This document shows positions 35,421-48,700 of a stretch of 64,000 nucleotides of DNA, piece after piece. The position numbers and the translations under genes are program-made. Source of the DNA: Nymphaea colorata (taxonomy: Eukaryota; Streptophyta; Magnoliopsida; Nymphaeales; Nymphaeaceae); the NCBI RefSeq assembly GCF_008831285.2, contig NC_045142.1, positions 16,185,354 through 16,249,353 of the forward strand, read 5' to 3'. Position 1 is the first letter of the stretch; every line of letters begins with the position of its first letter. The notes under the pieces were generated by a model. The model was not told the DNA's origin. It did not search any database and saw only the letters and a list, made by a program, of their open reading frames with translations.

Positions 35421-35779
35421 AATAGATAAGGAGTTGATCAAAGTAACTCCTGGACAACCAGAAATAATCACCAATCCTATTCCGAAGCATAGAAAGGAAA
35501 CAACATCAATGGTCAGACACACCTCTACCCCATCCAAGCGACAAGTCACAGTGATCGTAGGAAAGAAGCCCCTGTAGACTTCTTCAAATTGTTGGCAAGA
35601 AAAGATAAAAGGACAACAAGGTTTAGAGAGCATGGAAAAAGTACTACCGGTGGAAGAGGTGTTTGATCCAAAACCTTCAGAAATATTTTTCAATTGGCAA
35701 GATTTTATGACCGAAATTAAAACTGAAAGTCCAATCTAAATAGAGGTGATTAATGGGCCTATAGACTATACCAAAATGG

Positions 35780-36190
35780 CCCGATATCCTTCACTGATAT
35801 GGATCTCCTCAATGAAGGTGCCTTGCACAACGATGCTCTCCATATCATAATCAAGACATTGGCCACCACTGTTACCCATGTGCTAGTCGATGGTGGGGCA
35901 AGTTTGAATATTTGTCTAGTTGAAATGACATAAGCACTAGAGATACGAGGGTCAGATTACTCACTACTCCAGTCACAATCCATCGGTATGACAGACAAGG
36001 TCAACCCTGCCTAGGACGTGTGTGTCTGGAAGTAGAAATTGGAGAAACCATATTTGAGGTTCTATTCCACATAGTGGACATAGAGCCATCCTTCAACATG
36101 TTGTTGGACCAACCATTGATTCATTCGGCCAAAGCAGTTCTGTCAACCTTGCACCAATGTGTCCAATGGGCCACAAGAATGTAGTAACCA
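35780..36190 (+). pseudogene. Ty3/gypsy aspartic protease remnant
   Basis: THVLVDGGASLNICLVEM carries the retropepsin D-[TG]-G-A/S motif in the DGGAS form common in Tat-type elements (about 35874-35930). FHIVDIEPSFNMLLDQPLIH then STLHQ is the family's conserved C-terminal flap/dimer region (about 36063-36160). Confidence 0.75.
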
Positions 36191-36289
36191 TAATGTATGC
36201 AAATGATCATCAAGAACGATACTCCCACCCGATGTTGCATGTAATTACATATACTATAAAACTGCCGAGTGTATAGGTTTGCAAAGAAT

Positions 36290-37079
36290 ATGAATTAATT
36301 TAGAATTTCAGTAAGATGTCTTTGCATAAACCAAAGAAGCAAATGTGGGTGATCAAGGGCAGCAAGCCTACTTAGTATGGATTAACCTATAATGATCACC
36401 CTTTATTCAAGCAATTTTTCAAAATGAAGGGATTCAAGCTCCTTCTGTGCCAAGAATATCAACCATTCACTGGCCTCAGAAAGAACTCTATGGCATTCTG
36501 GAATCGGTCACATTTCGAGACAAAGGGGCACTCATGCTATGAGACGTCACAATAATGAAGAAGTGGTGGAGGGAGAAGAACTGAAGCTGATACCATTTGT
36601 CAAAGGGACCACCATGGGCGTATGTTCACCATCAACCGAAAATCAGTCATACCACTTCTTTTGTTTTTCATTTTTCAAGAAAATCATTATACTCTTTTGA
36701 TGACCAAGCGTCATATTTTGCAATATCATCGATACACAATGATAATAATTTCAATCAATATGATTTGTTTTGTTTTCAACCCTACAATTTCATTATTTCA
36801 CTAAGGATCGCAACTGGAGGTCAACAACCAACATCACTAGCAGAAATAAGTTTGAAACTCTTAGAGATAAAATATCCAGAGTTCACTCAAATAGAAAAAC
36901 AAGATCAGCCATTGCCTTTGGTTATCTGATTGAGGAAATTAATATAGACACAACAAACAATCCAACAATACTACAAATTGGAACTAATATCAACTGAACT
37001 GATTGAATTCCACATGAAACATCAAGAGGCATTCACGTGGACCTATGAAGACATGCCGAACCTTGACACCAAATTGGTT
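36290..37079 (+). pseudogene. Ty3/gypsy pre-RT linker; RT, RNase H and integrase missing
   Basis: Ends with TWTYEDMPNLDTKLV (37036-37079), the well-conserved segment just before gypsy reverse transcriptase (AWSYEDMPGLD). Immediately after it the sequence switches to the direct repeat copy at 37094, so RT, RNase H and integrase are deleted. Stops occur throughout. Confidence 0.65.
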
Positions 37080-37093
37080 TAACCCCAGTTATG

Positions 37094-37329
37094 GTAGCTT
37101 GAGCACATAAAACTCTAATTCAAGTCAAATTCTAGTTGAGCATACCTTTTAAAACCGTAGATTTCAAAATGATTTTCTAAAGCTAAAATCTTTTTTCATA
37201 AAAGTTTTCCAAAACCCCTAGGTCCATACGTGATTCAGACTTAATACAGAACTCACCCATGTTTTATGTCTTCTAGGGCTTAGTGCAAACTGACCCTTGA
37301 ACCTACTACATGGAACACAAAAATATTAG
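37094..37329. repeat. Direct repeat, copy 2 (partner at 27541-27774)
   Basis: Abuts the truncated gypsy coding region. This copy has no TRIM at its far edge, so it shows the pre-insertion state of that junction. Confidence 0.8.
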
Positions 37330-37964
37330 TGATGCAATGCATGCATCAATATCATTAATGATTATTATAATGCATGTACTATCATTTAAAACATGCGCAA
37401 TCCATGACTTATTGTCCTCCAATCCACTTGAACGAGACATGAATGAGAAAAAATTGCAACATTTTGAAACTGAAGGATTTAAGCTTGGTGTTTGGAATGT
37501 TTTTAATGGGGGTGTACGGAATGAAGTTGCATATTCAAGTACAAAAAAATATATATTAAGAAAAAGGGATGATGTTTCTCCCAAAGGTATAGCGGCTTTA
37601 AAAGTTGGTGAAAAATTCTTCAATAAATGCAGAAGTGCCACTGCTAATTGCGGTATAAAAGAAATATCTTGTTTCTTTTCTTCTTTGCTTCATTTTCTAT
37701 GAATGCCACTCTCTTCTTAAAATTGGGACAATCTGGATTGAAAGATCAGTACATGAAAAGTAAGTACCGTCCATATTACACCACCTATGCAGATAATTTA
37801 CTAATAAAAAGAATAACACTTATACAAAAGACATACAACACCATACCTACAATTCGAGGTAATACAGAAGCAACATGCATGCATATATACACAAAAAACA
37901 ATGTATATAACAGAATTTTAGTGGTTCCGGTGATTAAAGCAGAACAAATAGGAACAACTTAAGA
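37330..37964 (-). other. Flank and probable 3' UTR of the U-box gene
   Basis: Lies just past the TGA stop (37967-37965). A plus-strand open frame (37310-37702) has no recognisable motif. I saw no canonical minus-strand AATAAA in this stretch. Confidence 0.4.
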
Positions 37965-39759
37965 TCATCTTCCTCGATGTTGACAAGAGTTTTTCCCAGC
38001 GACTCCAGATAACTGCTTCAAGTTAGTGAGAGAATCCTGTGCAAGACGTTTCGTGTTTGCATTTCCATATTTGAATGCATCCACCAGACACTTTACAAAG
38101 CCTTGGTCAGTTGAGTATGCTAGTGCTTCGCTTTCAACTCTTAAGATCTTCTCCACCATCCATATGACCTTTTCTTGAAGAGTACCTGGTCTTAATGTTG
38201 TGAATAGGCTCATTAATTCCTGTACAGCACCCAACTGGTCAAGCTCCTGAACAGTTTGTTTTAGATTATGTGGATTGGATACAAGTGTAGACAATGCCTC
38301 TACCGCTGTTCTCTGAACACGACTACTCTCATCACTTAAAAGTTCAACAAGCGGTTTCACTGCATGACCTTTCAGCAGGCAGAAGGTATTATCTTCATCA
38401 CATCCAGCATTGTGCACTGGGCATGCTGCAGGTAATGGAGGTTCCTTACAACATACAAAAATCAAGGGAAATGAGAGGCCTTTTGGTGGTTGAAGTTCTG
38501 TATGTTGAGCTGCAACCCATGATGGGACAGCCTCTGATAAGTATTGCAACCCCTGTGCAGCCAGTTTCTTGGCTCTTGCTTGTGAAGAGATGCAAAGAGC
38601 ATCTCTGAAAATAGCCATGAGATTATTTTCTTTAACCCCACTGAGTATTTCTGGGTCAGAACTTCTAGAGAAATGAACTAAGAGACCAAGAAGGCCTTCC
38701 ACCAGGCTTGAAGATCTCCTGAAACTCCCCTTTCCTGAACTAGGCTTTTGCTCCTTTATTGCACCCACAATCCATCCTATCAGACTAACACCAAGCATCT
38801 TTTTCACTTCATCTTGTGACAAGTTAAGATTGGCAAGTATAGATGCAGCCATGGCTCTCTCATCACTTGAAGAGTCTTCGGCCAGTAACTTCTCTTTGAG
38901 AAAGGCCAACTGGTTAGCACTTTTGAGTTCATGTGCCAGTGCCTGCTCCACCTTTTGAGAGAGAACATTGGCGAGCCTGAAAGCATATAGCCTGTGTTCA
39001 GCCTCAGAATGCCCAAGAAATGATATAATGATTGCAACCCCGTTCCCACTTTTTATATGTGAAGCTACAACTTCTGCAGAAAGAGGGAAAGCAATTAGTT
39101 GATCTATGGGCTAAATAAAAAAAAAAAAGAGTGAACAAGCACCTCCTCTCTCTCCCTGTCTCTAGAAAACAACTATAGAGTTACAATGGAAAAGCAAATA
39201 ACTTATCAAAACAGCTAGAGGATTACAGCAGAAAAGCACATAGTTTGTTGTGCACAGGTAGATACTGACAAACAGAAGATAAAGTTACAGCAGAAAAGAT
39301 TTGCAACCTAATGCAGAGATAGATGGTAGGCTGCAAAAATAGAATGCATGCAGAAGAACAGAGCTATAGAGTTAAAGTAGAATACATTCCTTTTCATGGG
39401 GAGATGAACGTTGAAAGTAGACTGAATGACAGAATAAAGTTACACAGTATAAAGTTACACAGTCACAGTGGAACAGCATGCAGCTTACTGGAAGATGGAT
39501 TCACTCCAATGTGGTAGGACAATTGCAACAGATGTCATGAAATTCTCCTTGCATATAAAACAAAATATTGGCAAACACAACAGGAGAAAGTTATTTATTA
39601 TTTTAAATTGTTAAAGAGTATTTCTGAAATATTAGAAAGTTAAAGAGGATGTCTTTAAACATTTTCTTATAGTTGTTGGACTGTTTTTGTAAAGTGTTTA
39701 CAGCCAGCGCTAATCTCTTTTAAAAGAGACTAGGGTTACATTAATGAATTAATCCTTTT

Positions 39760-39797
<38 letters not shown>

Positions 39798-42700
39798 CTC
39801 GCCTTTCATCGACATCTCTCTCGTCTCTCTCAATCTGCAACATGGTATCAGAGCCCTAGATCTAGGACTCTGCTATCTATGGTTTCACGTTCCTTCCTTT
39901 ATCTCTCGCCTCTTGCTCCAAGTTAAGGTTCACGCCTATATTTTTCTGCTGACTTCAAGAAAAGCAAGTAATCTGTTTGGTAAAAGGGGCTAATCACGTT
40001 TAACATGTAGAAACGTGATTAGCACCCTTGTGTTGCTGTTGCCGTGGAAGACAGAGAAATGTTGATGAAGTTGCTGCCGTGGAAGAAGATTGTGGATCTG
40101 ATCAAGATGTATCAGATCTGAGTTTATGTTGCCATGGAAGAATATCTATGTCGCTCAGATCTGCTTATCAGATCTGATTTTCTGCTGCTGTGAAGAAAAT
40201 CTATAAAATCATGTATCAGATCTGCCCTAAACAGATCTGATTTTCTGATTCCTTCTGCTGTCGTGGCAGCAGATCTGTGATAATATATATCAGATCTGCC
40301 CTTTGTTGCTGTTGTGTGTCAAGTCACATTGCTGTTTGAAGATGCAATTTTGACGTGAGGAGCAATATCTGCAAATCGTGAATGTGAAATCAGTATGTGA
40401 AATCAGTAAAGTGAGGCTTTGCGAGGTGTGGACTGCTGCTAATCGTAAGTACAAGATATTTCAGTTGATGTCGTTGATTTCTTTGTCGTGTGGACAACAA
40501 GTTTTATGAGAAACTGCTGTGTTTAGGAGTAGCAGCAGTCTTTTGTCACTGGGTGAAAAAGTTTCAGTCATCGACTGAAACAGTTGGTTCCATATTGCTG
40601 TCTATTTTATAAATTTCAAGATCTGCTTGTTTGAGAAAGTTTCAAATATTGCTTCCAGTTTGAGATATTGCTGCCCGTTTGAGAAAGTTTCAGATTTGCC
40701 ATTGGAGTCACAAGCCTCTATTCCAAATTTGTCTGTGTTGCCGTTGATCCTTTATCTCTGATGACTGCAACATCCTAGACTCTTAATGTGTACACCATCT
40801 TCATTTACTATGGCTAAAAACAGTAAATGTGAGGGCTTTGCTAAATACAAGATGGCTGGAAATTCCTTCTCATATGCCAATACTATTGTAATAGACTAAC
40901 AGTGCTCCTACCGATGGCCCATATATGATGTGGATGATAGATTCTAGCACCTCTAGGCACTGTTGTAACCAATTACACATTTTTTCATCCTTAGTCAGAT
41001 TCTCTATACCACAGCATGCCAGACTGGCTGATGGCAAGCTATCTCCTGTGTTGGGCAGCGGTGATATCTATCTCCCACATTTAGGCACTATTACCCACGT
41101 GCTCTATGCTCCTCAGTTTCCTGTTAATTTGTTATCTATTAAGCAGCTGGCTATCGACTTACAGTGTAGAGTCATTTTTTACCCTGATTCATGTTCTTTT
41201 CAGGACTTACTAACTGGGAAGGTAATTGGTGGCAGCTATGAATGTGAGAGTCTCTATTTCTTGTTTGTCCCAATAAATGTTGTTGCATCATCATTCTCCT
41301 CAAAGACTTCTCCTTTCCAGTGGCATCTCAAACTGGGTCATCCATCAGTGTCCAAACTTCGTCGCATGTTTCCAGGTATTACTGCATTAGAGTCCTTCTT
41401 ATGTGATGCTTGCCAGTTAGGCAAACATACACGGAGCAACTTTCCTTCAAGTCAAAGTCCATCTAGTCAAAGTCCATTTGATCTCATTCATGTGGATGTG
41501 TGGGGTCCTAGTCGGTTCCTTTTCACTCTCGTTTTCCGTATTATCTTGTTTTGGTTGATGATTTTACTAGAGTCAGTTGGGTATTCTTGTTACGGGAAAG
41601 ATCGGAAGTCATATGTATTCTTTCGAAATTTGTCAAAGAAATAAAAACTCAGTTTGGTTTCATTGTCAAAAATATTCGCACTGATAATTCTCTTGAGTTC
41701 AAATCCTCTGTGCTACTTCAATTTTATGCCAATCATGGAATTCGACCTCAATATACTTGTCATCACACGTCCCAACAAAATGGTGTAGCCGAACGCAAAC
41801 ATTGACAACTCCTAAATGTGGCCCGTACCCTTATGTTGCATTCACACATGCTTGTTTATTTTTGGGGTGATGAGATTCTTACCGCATGCTATCTCATTAA
41901 CAGATTACCCTCATCAGCCATCCAAGAACGTATTCTCATTCAACTTTTATATCCAGATCAACCATTATTTCATATACCTCCCAAAGTATTTGGATGCACC
42001 TGCTTTGCACACATCCTAGGCCTAGACAAAAACAAACTTGCTGCCCAAGCCATCAAATGTGTATTTATTGGATACTCTGCCAATAAAAAAGGATATAAAT
42101 GTTTTAATCCCCAGACCAAGAAAGAGATTATCAGTGCGGAAGTTACATTCTTTGAGTCTCGTCCTTATTTTTCTACTTCGAGTCCTTTTCCGTTTGAGAT
42201 GCCTGTACATGTGTCTCTTCCTATTTCACCAGTGTCACTTGAGTCGATCCCTCCATCTCAATCTATGTCATGTGAACGTTTCCATAATCCTCTATTAGTT
42301 TACACTCGTCGTCTCGGTCTCTCTCTCAACCGCCCACCAGCGTCTTCTCAAGAGGTAAGCTCCACTGATAAGACTGACTGAGGTTTAAATGATGACCACA
42401 CTGCAGATGATCATCCCATTGCTATTCGCAAGGGCAAGCGAAGCGACAGTGCACACTCCGATTTCTAATTTTGTCTCTACTGACCATTTGAGTACAAGTT
42501 TGGTGCAGTTTGATCGAGCTCTGTCTAGCCACATTATTCCGTCTTCTCACCATCAAGCCTTGTTAAATTCACGGTGGCGGCAAGCCATGTAGGAGGAAAT
42601 GGATGCTCTTATCTCTCGGGAGACTTGGGACTTGGTTGATCCACCAACGCACTGTGATGTGGTTGGATCAAGATGGGTATTCACCATCAAGTATCATTCT

Positions 42701-45700
42701 GATGGTTCAGTTGAAAGGTTCAAGGCACGTCTTGTTCAAATCCTTATGTATGATGATCTTTTTTATATTTGAATACATTTTTTATTTTTCTTGATTTTTG
42801 ATTTTTTGTTCATTTTTTTCAGATTTTTAAGGATTTTTGGGCAACCATTGAATTCCTAAAACCAAATCAGCCCCACCCATGGCTAGGGGAAATAGTTCCA
42901 CCATGAATTTATGCCCTTCGATCTCCACTTCCTCCTTTGGGCAACGTCCCTTGCACCATAACGAGCTACCATTGCCAACCACAACTTTAAATTCCGATTG
43001 TTCGATAATTTTACAGCCACATGACTTGGCAGTTTTTTCTCCAATGAAGTTATGCGTCGACCTGTATCCACCAATATGCTAACAGTCCTCCCTTTAACTC
43101 GACCTTCTACCCTCATCATCTAGGGAACATTATCTCCTTCTAAGGCATGAAGAGACATCTCTGGAGTTATTTCTTCTAAGCTGTTGCTGGTCATCTGTTC
43201 TAAGGTCTCTTCTTCCTCTTCTTGAAAATTTTCCTCAGATTCCTCTACCAAGTACATATACAACTTTTTACAATCATGTGTCGGGCCCCGTTTCTCTTTG
43301 CAGTGAAAACACTATCATTTCCTGCGTCATTCCCTAATTTGCTCTGGGCTAAGTTGCTTGACTAGCATCTATCTACTTGTGCGTTCTCTTTGTGCTAGCT
43401 GAGTTTCGCGCACTGCCGGCTGAACTTCACGCAGGTCTTTAGTGACAGCAGGGTTTCTGTTCGGCAACAGTCTGCTGATCCTGCTCTCCTTCCACCCATT
43501 GAGGAATCTGGTTGATTTTTCTTTTGCAATTCTCGCTAGTTCAACAGCTTCTAAGAGGCTTTGAGGTCTGGCTCCTTGCACTTCGATGCGATACTCCTCC
43601 GACAAAAGCTTTCCACGGCGGCTTCCCCTGCTGCGCGACGATCCATCTATACCAGCGTATCGCTGGACCTTCCAAATAAACCGCAGCATTCGAAACCCAC
43701 TATTCTGGTGTAATTTTCTGGCAATCGAAATAATGTTCTGCTCTAAAGACCCAACTGACGGGGTCCTCTCCATGAAATTTGGGAAACTCCATCCTAGTAA
43801 TCTTCATATATCCCAGGGTCTCTCCCTGGCCTGCTGGAGAACCCACAGACGATCCGTTGAGGGGCTGCGTACCTATTTCTGGTGGCGCACGAGGAGGTGT
43901 GGAAGAATCCGGCTGCTCACGGCGTGATCCTCCCGCCGCGCTGCTCGTCCTGTCGATAACTTTCCGTAGAAGCGTCATCAGCTTCTGTTGTCCCGATCGC
44001 ATCTCCTTCTCCATGTCGTTGAGCCGTTGTCCCAGTTCTCCGCTGCTCCTTTCGACTCCTTCCAATCTCCCAGCGATCGCCAGACGGTCTGCCTCTGCCT
44101 GCCGGCGCAGTGCTTCCATGGCGGCTAGTGCTTCCTTGGTTGTCATCGGCTTTGAAACCAGATGTTAGTCGTCGGCTAACTAAGCTGCGATAAAAGAGGT
44201 AAGACACACGCACAGTTAACCTAATTCTCCTTAGAATTAGGGCCAAACTCTCTCAACGCGAGAGAGGAACCTTTTCATTCAAAATAGCATAAACCTCTTA
44301 AACAGTATTAGTTCCCTTTTATATGTGGGAACTATGGATCTCCTGTCTCTAAGACCCGACCCACCTATTCTTGTATCCTATACTAAGACCCATAGCGGGT
44401 TCAACTAACACAGGACATAGGAAGTTGTAAAGATCCCTGAAGCGGCTCATCTGGTTGGATCCAAGTGGGTCTACACCATTAAGTACAAACCATATGGGAG
44501 TGTTGAGAGGTACAAAGTTCGCCTTGTTGCCAAGGGGTTTAGTTAGAAATATGAGATTGACTATTTGGAGACTTTTGCTCTGGTTACGAAGATGAAGACA
44601 GTTAGAGTTATTATTTCTTTAGTTGTGATGAAGGAGTGGAGGATGTACCAACTTAACGTTAAAAATGTTTTTCTCAATGGTAACCTTGAAGAGGTGTATA
44701 TGTGTATGCTCTCAGGATATAAGAAACTGGGAAATGTGTATATGTGTATGCCCCCAGGATATGAGGAACTGGGAAAATGTTGTAAACTGAAGAAAGCTTT
44801 ATATGGGCTCAAGCAATCGCCCCAAGCATGGTTTGAACGTCTTGGACTTGTAATGAGACAACATGACTACGATCAAGGAAATAGAGATCATACTCTATTT
44901 GTGAAGAGGAAGAAAGGTAAAGTTACTCTTTTGTTAGTCTATGTTGATGATATGATTGTTACAAGCGATGATGAAGCTGAAATAACAAGATTAAAGGGTT
45001 TATTGGCTGCCAAATTTGATTTGAAGGACCTTGGCAAACTAAGATACTTTCTTGGTATTGAAATTGCTAGATCAGGTACGACTCTTGTACTAAATCAAAG
45101 GAAGTATATCTTGGATTATTGAAGGAGACAGAAAAACATGGGTGTAGACCTACCTCTACTCATCTGGTGGACACAAGCTCAGTATTAGGGATGGAGAACC
45201 TCTTTGTGATGAGGCCAATGGGAGGTATCAATGTCTGGTTAGAAAATTGATCTTACTCTCACTAGACCTCATATTACCTTATCTTACTCTCACTAGACCT
45301 CATATTACCTTTGCTGTAAATGTGATGAGTCAGTTCATGCATCCGCCTACAGATGCTCACTTGAAGGTTGTTGACAGGATCTTATGCTACTTGAAGAGAA
45401 ATCCTGACAAGGGGCTTCTATATGTAAAACAAGGGCCTATTGAGATTGAAGGGTATTCTGATGCAGACTAGGCAAGCTGGGAGGAAATCTTATTGTTTAG
45501 AGGAGCAAGAGAGAAGATGTTTGTTCCCGCTCTAGTGCAGAGACTGAATATAGAGCTATTGCAATGGGAGTGTCAGAATTAGTTTGTGTAGAAACACGAA
45601 CATTGAGAAAAGAAAAACGAGGAACACGATGTAACGTGGAAAAACCCTCAACAAGAGGGAAAAAACCACAGATGAGGAGGAGCTGGTGCCCACTAGCCGC

Positions 45701-48700
45701 CAGACTCTCTCTCTTTTAAGATTTCATTAACTCACTCAAAATTAGGGTTACAATCTTTAAGTAAGGCCCAACAAGGGCTACACGATGGATCGGGTAAGGA
45801 TCCAGACCCGGTCCCGAGACCCATCTAATATGTTTCAACACTCCCCCTCAAGTTGGGCATACATATCGAACATGCCCAGCTTGGATACATTTCTCTCGAA
45901 CGAAGTCAAAAATAGAGCTTTCGTTAGAACATCAGCTGTTTGGTCTTCAGATCTCATGTAAGGAAGTACAAGTTCTTTAGCATCAATTCTCTCTCGAATG
46001 AAATGCTGGTCAATCTCAACATGCTTTGTTCTGTCATGAAGCACAAGGTTGTTAGCCAAGTTGATTGCAGACTTGTTATCGCAATACATCTTCATTGGCT
46101 CTTCAACCTTTATACCAATATCAGTCAACAACACTTTTAGCCACAAAAGCTCTGAAACTCCCATAGCCACTGCTCTGTATTCTGCTTCAGCACTGAAACG
46201 AGAACAAACATCTTGCCTTTTACTTCTCCACACTATGAGATTCCCTCCCAAATAAATACAATAGCCAGAGGTGGACCTCATAGTGTAAAGTCTGCCCAGT
46301 CTGCATCTGAATAACTTTCAATCCCAAGAGTGTCTTGCTTGACATACAAAAGACCTTTGCCAAGATTTCTCTTCAAGTAGCACAAGATCCTGTCAACAGC
46401 CTTCAAGTGGGCATCCGTGAGAGCATGCATGAACTGACTCATCACATTCACAGCAAAGGTAATATCAGGTCTAGTGAGAGTAAGATAAATCAACTTCCCT
46501 ACAAGACATTGATATCTTCTTTTGGCCTCTTCACAGAGAGGCTCCCCATCTCTAAGACTTAGCTTATGACTAGCATTTAGAGGAGTAGAAGCTGGTCTAC
46601 ACCCCAGTTTCCCGGTCTCTTTTAACAAATCTAGAGTATACTTCCATTGACTTAGCACGAGGCTAGTCCCAGACCTAGCAATTTCAATGCCAAGGAAATA
46701 TTTCAACTTACCAAGGTCCTTGAGATCAAACTTGATCGCCAACAGTTTCTTTACCTTAATTATTTCATCTTCATCATCTCCAGTGAGAATCATATCATCA
46801 ACATATACCAACAAAATAGTAACCTTTTGTTCATTTCTCTTCACAAAGAGTGTATGATCTCCATTCTCCTTGATGGTATCCACATTGTCTCATGACAAGT
46901 CTAAGTCTTTCAAACCATGCTCGAGGAGACTGTTTGAGCTCATATAAAGCTTTCCTTAGCTTGCAAAATTTTCCAGGTGCCTCATATCCTGAAGGCATAC
47001 TCATACATACTTCCTCTTCAAGGTCTCCATTGAGAAATGCGTTCTTGACATCAAGTTGGTACATCTTCCACTCCTTCATCACAGCTAAGGATATAATGAC
47101 TCTGATAGTCTTCATCTTCGCAACAGGAGCAAAGGTCTCTAAATAATCAATCTCATATTTCTTACTAAACCCCTTGGCCACAAGACGAGCTTTGTATCTT
47201 TCAACACTTCCATCTGGTTTGTATTTGATGGTGTAGACCCACTTAGATCCAACCAAGTGAACCGCCTCAGGAATCTTTATAACTTCTCACGTCATGTTTC
47301 TTCTCAGGGCTTCCATCTCTTCTTGCATTGCATAAGTCCACTTGGGATCACTTTGAGCATCAGCAACATTCCTGGGAATCATAGCCGAAGAAAGAGAAGA
47401 TACAAAACATTTGTAGTCTTTGCTCAGTCTAGAATATAAAACAAAGTTACCAATAGGATGTTGAGTACATGACCTGACACCCTTTCGCAGGGCGATGGGA
47501 AGCTCTTCACTCGCAATAACAGTCTGAATCTCTTCTTCAACAGGTTGCTTCTGAGCACGACTTGGGTCATCCAGGGAAGGACTAACTGGATTGGGAGTAG
47601 AATTCTCACCACCTGTCATCTCATCAGTACATACCCTTCGCCTAGAGTAAACATGCCCAAACAGACGATTGCATTCCTCTCCTGCCCCAGTAGAACATTC
47701 TCCATTTTTCTCCTGTTCAAGCACCTCAATAGAAGGACAAACGGATTCATGCCTGTAGTCCAAAAAATCTGTAAACAGAATTTTCTTACTCAAAGAATAC
47801 TCTTCCTTTGACATAGAATTCTCCTCCTGAAGAGGATTCTCACCAAAATAGGAAGCATGTTCAAAGAAAGTGACATCTTTGGTAACATAGGCACGACCAG
47901 TGGAAGGGTCCCGACACTTATACCCTTTTTGAGTGGGAGAATAACCTAGAAATATGTCATTAATAGACCTTGGATCAAGCTTTTTAATGTGAAAACTATG
48001 ATTGTGAATAAAGCAAACACAACCAAAAACTCTTGGTGGAAGAGAGAAAGGTTCACGACTCCCCGATAACATAGAGTGAGGCGTCTACCCATTCAACACA
48101 CGACTAGGCAAACGGTTTATAAGATACGCACTGGTCAACACAGCATCTCCCCAATATATTTTTGGAACATGATGTTGAAAAAGAAGAGCCCAAGTCATAT
48201 TCAATATCTGACGATTCTTTCGTTCAGCAACTCCATTTTGAGGAGGAGTATAACTACAAGAAGTCTCATGAACAATTCTCTTTTTTCGAAAGAAGCTATC
48301 AACAGACTGACACATATACTCACGAGCATTGTCAGATCGAAAGGTCTTAACAGATGCTCCATATTGAGTTTCCACATAAGCAATGAAAGTCTCTATGACA
48401 GTAGGAACTTCACTACGGTCTTTCAACAAGTAGGCAATAGTGTTACGAGAACAATCATCTATAAAGGTGATAAAATACTGAAAACCATGATAAGAAGGAA
48501 TCCCTGAAGGCCCCCACATATCAGAATGAATCATGGCAAATACCTCATTAGACCGATAGCTAGACAAAGGGTATGAAGCCCAAACATGTTTGGCCAGGTG
48601 ACAGACATCACAGGACACCATAGTCATATCTAACCTGGAACATAAATCAGGAAACAACTGTCTAAGAAGTCCAAAAGGCAGGTGTCCAAGTCGCTCATGC

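Larger units (their letters stand above)
42881..44410 (-). mobile_element. Ty3/gypsy retrotransposon 5' portion
   Basis: The 5' LTR is 44163-44410 (248 bp; TGTTAGTTGAACC..GACTAACA on the minus strand). Two bases on lies a primer site TGGTTTCAAAGCC (44160-44148), 11 of 13 matching the iMet site. Gag and protease follow; the element stops at about 42880 before RT. The LTR holds a TATA box (ATATAAAAGG, minus strand, about 44312-44324). Confidence 0.85.
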
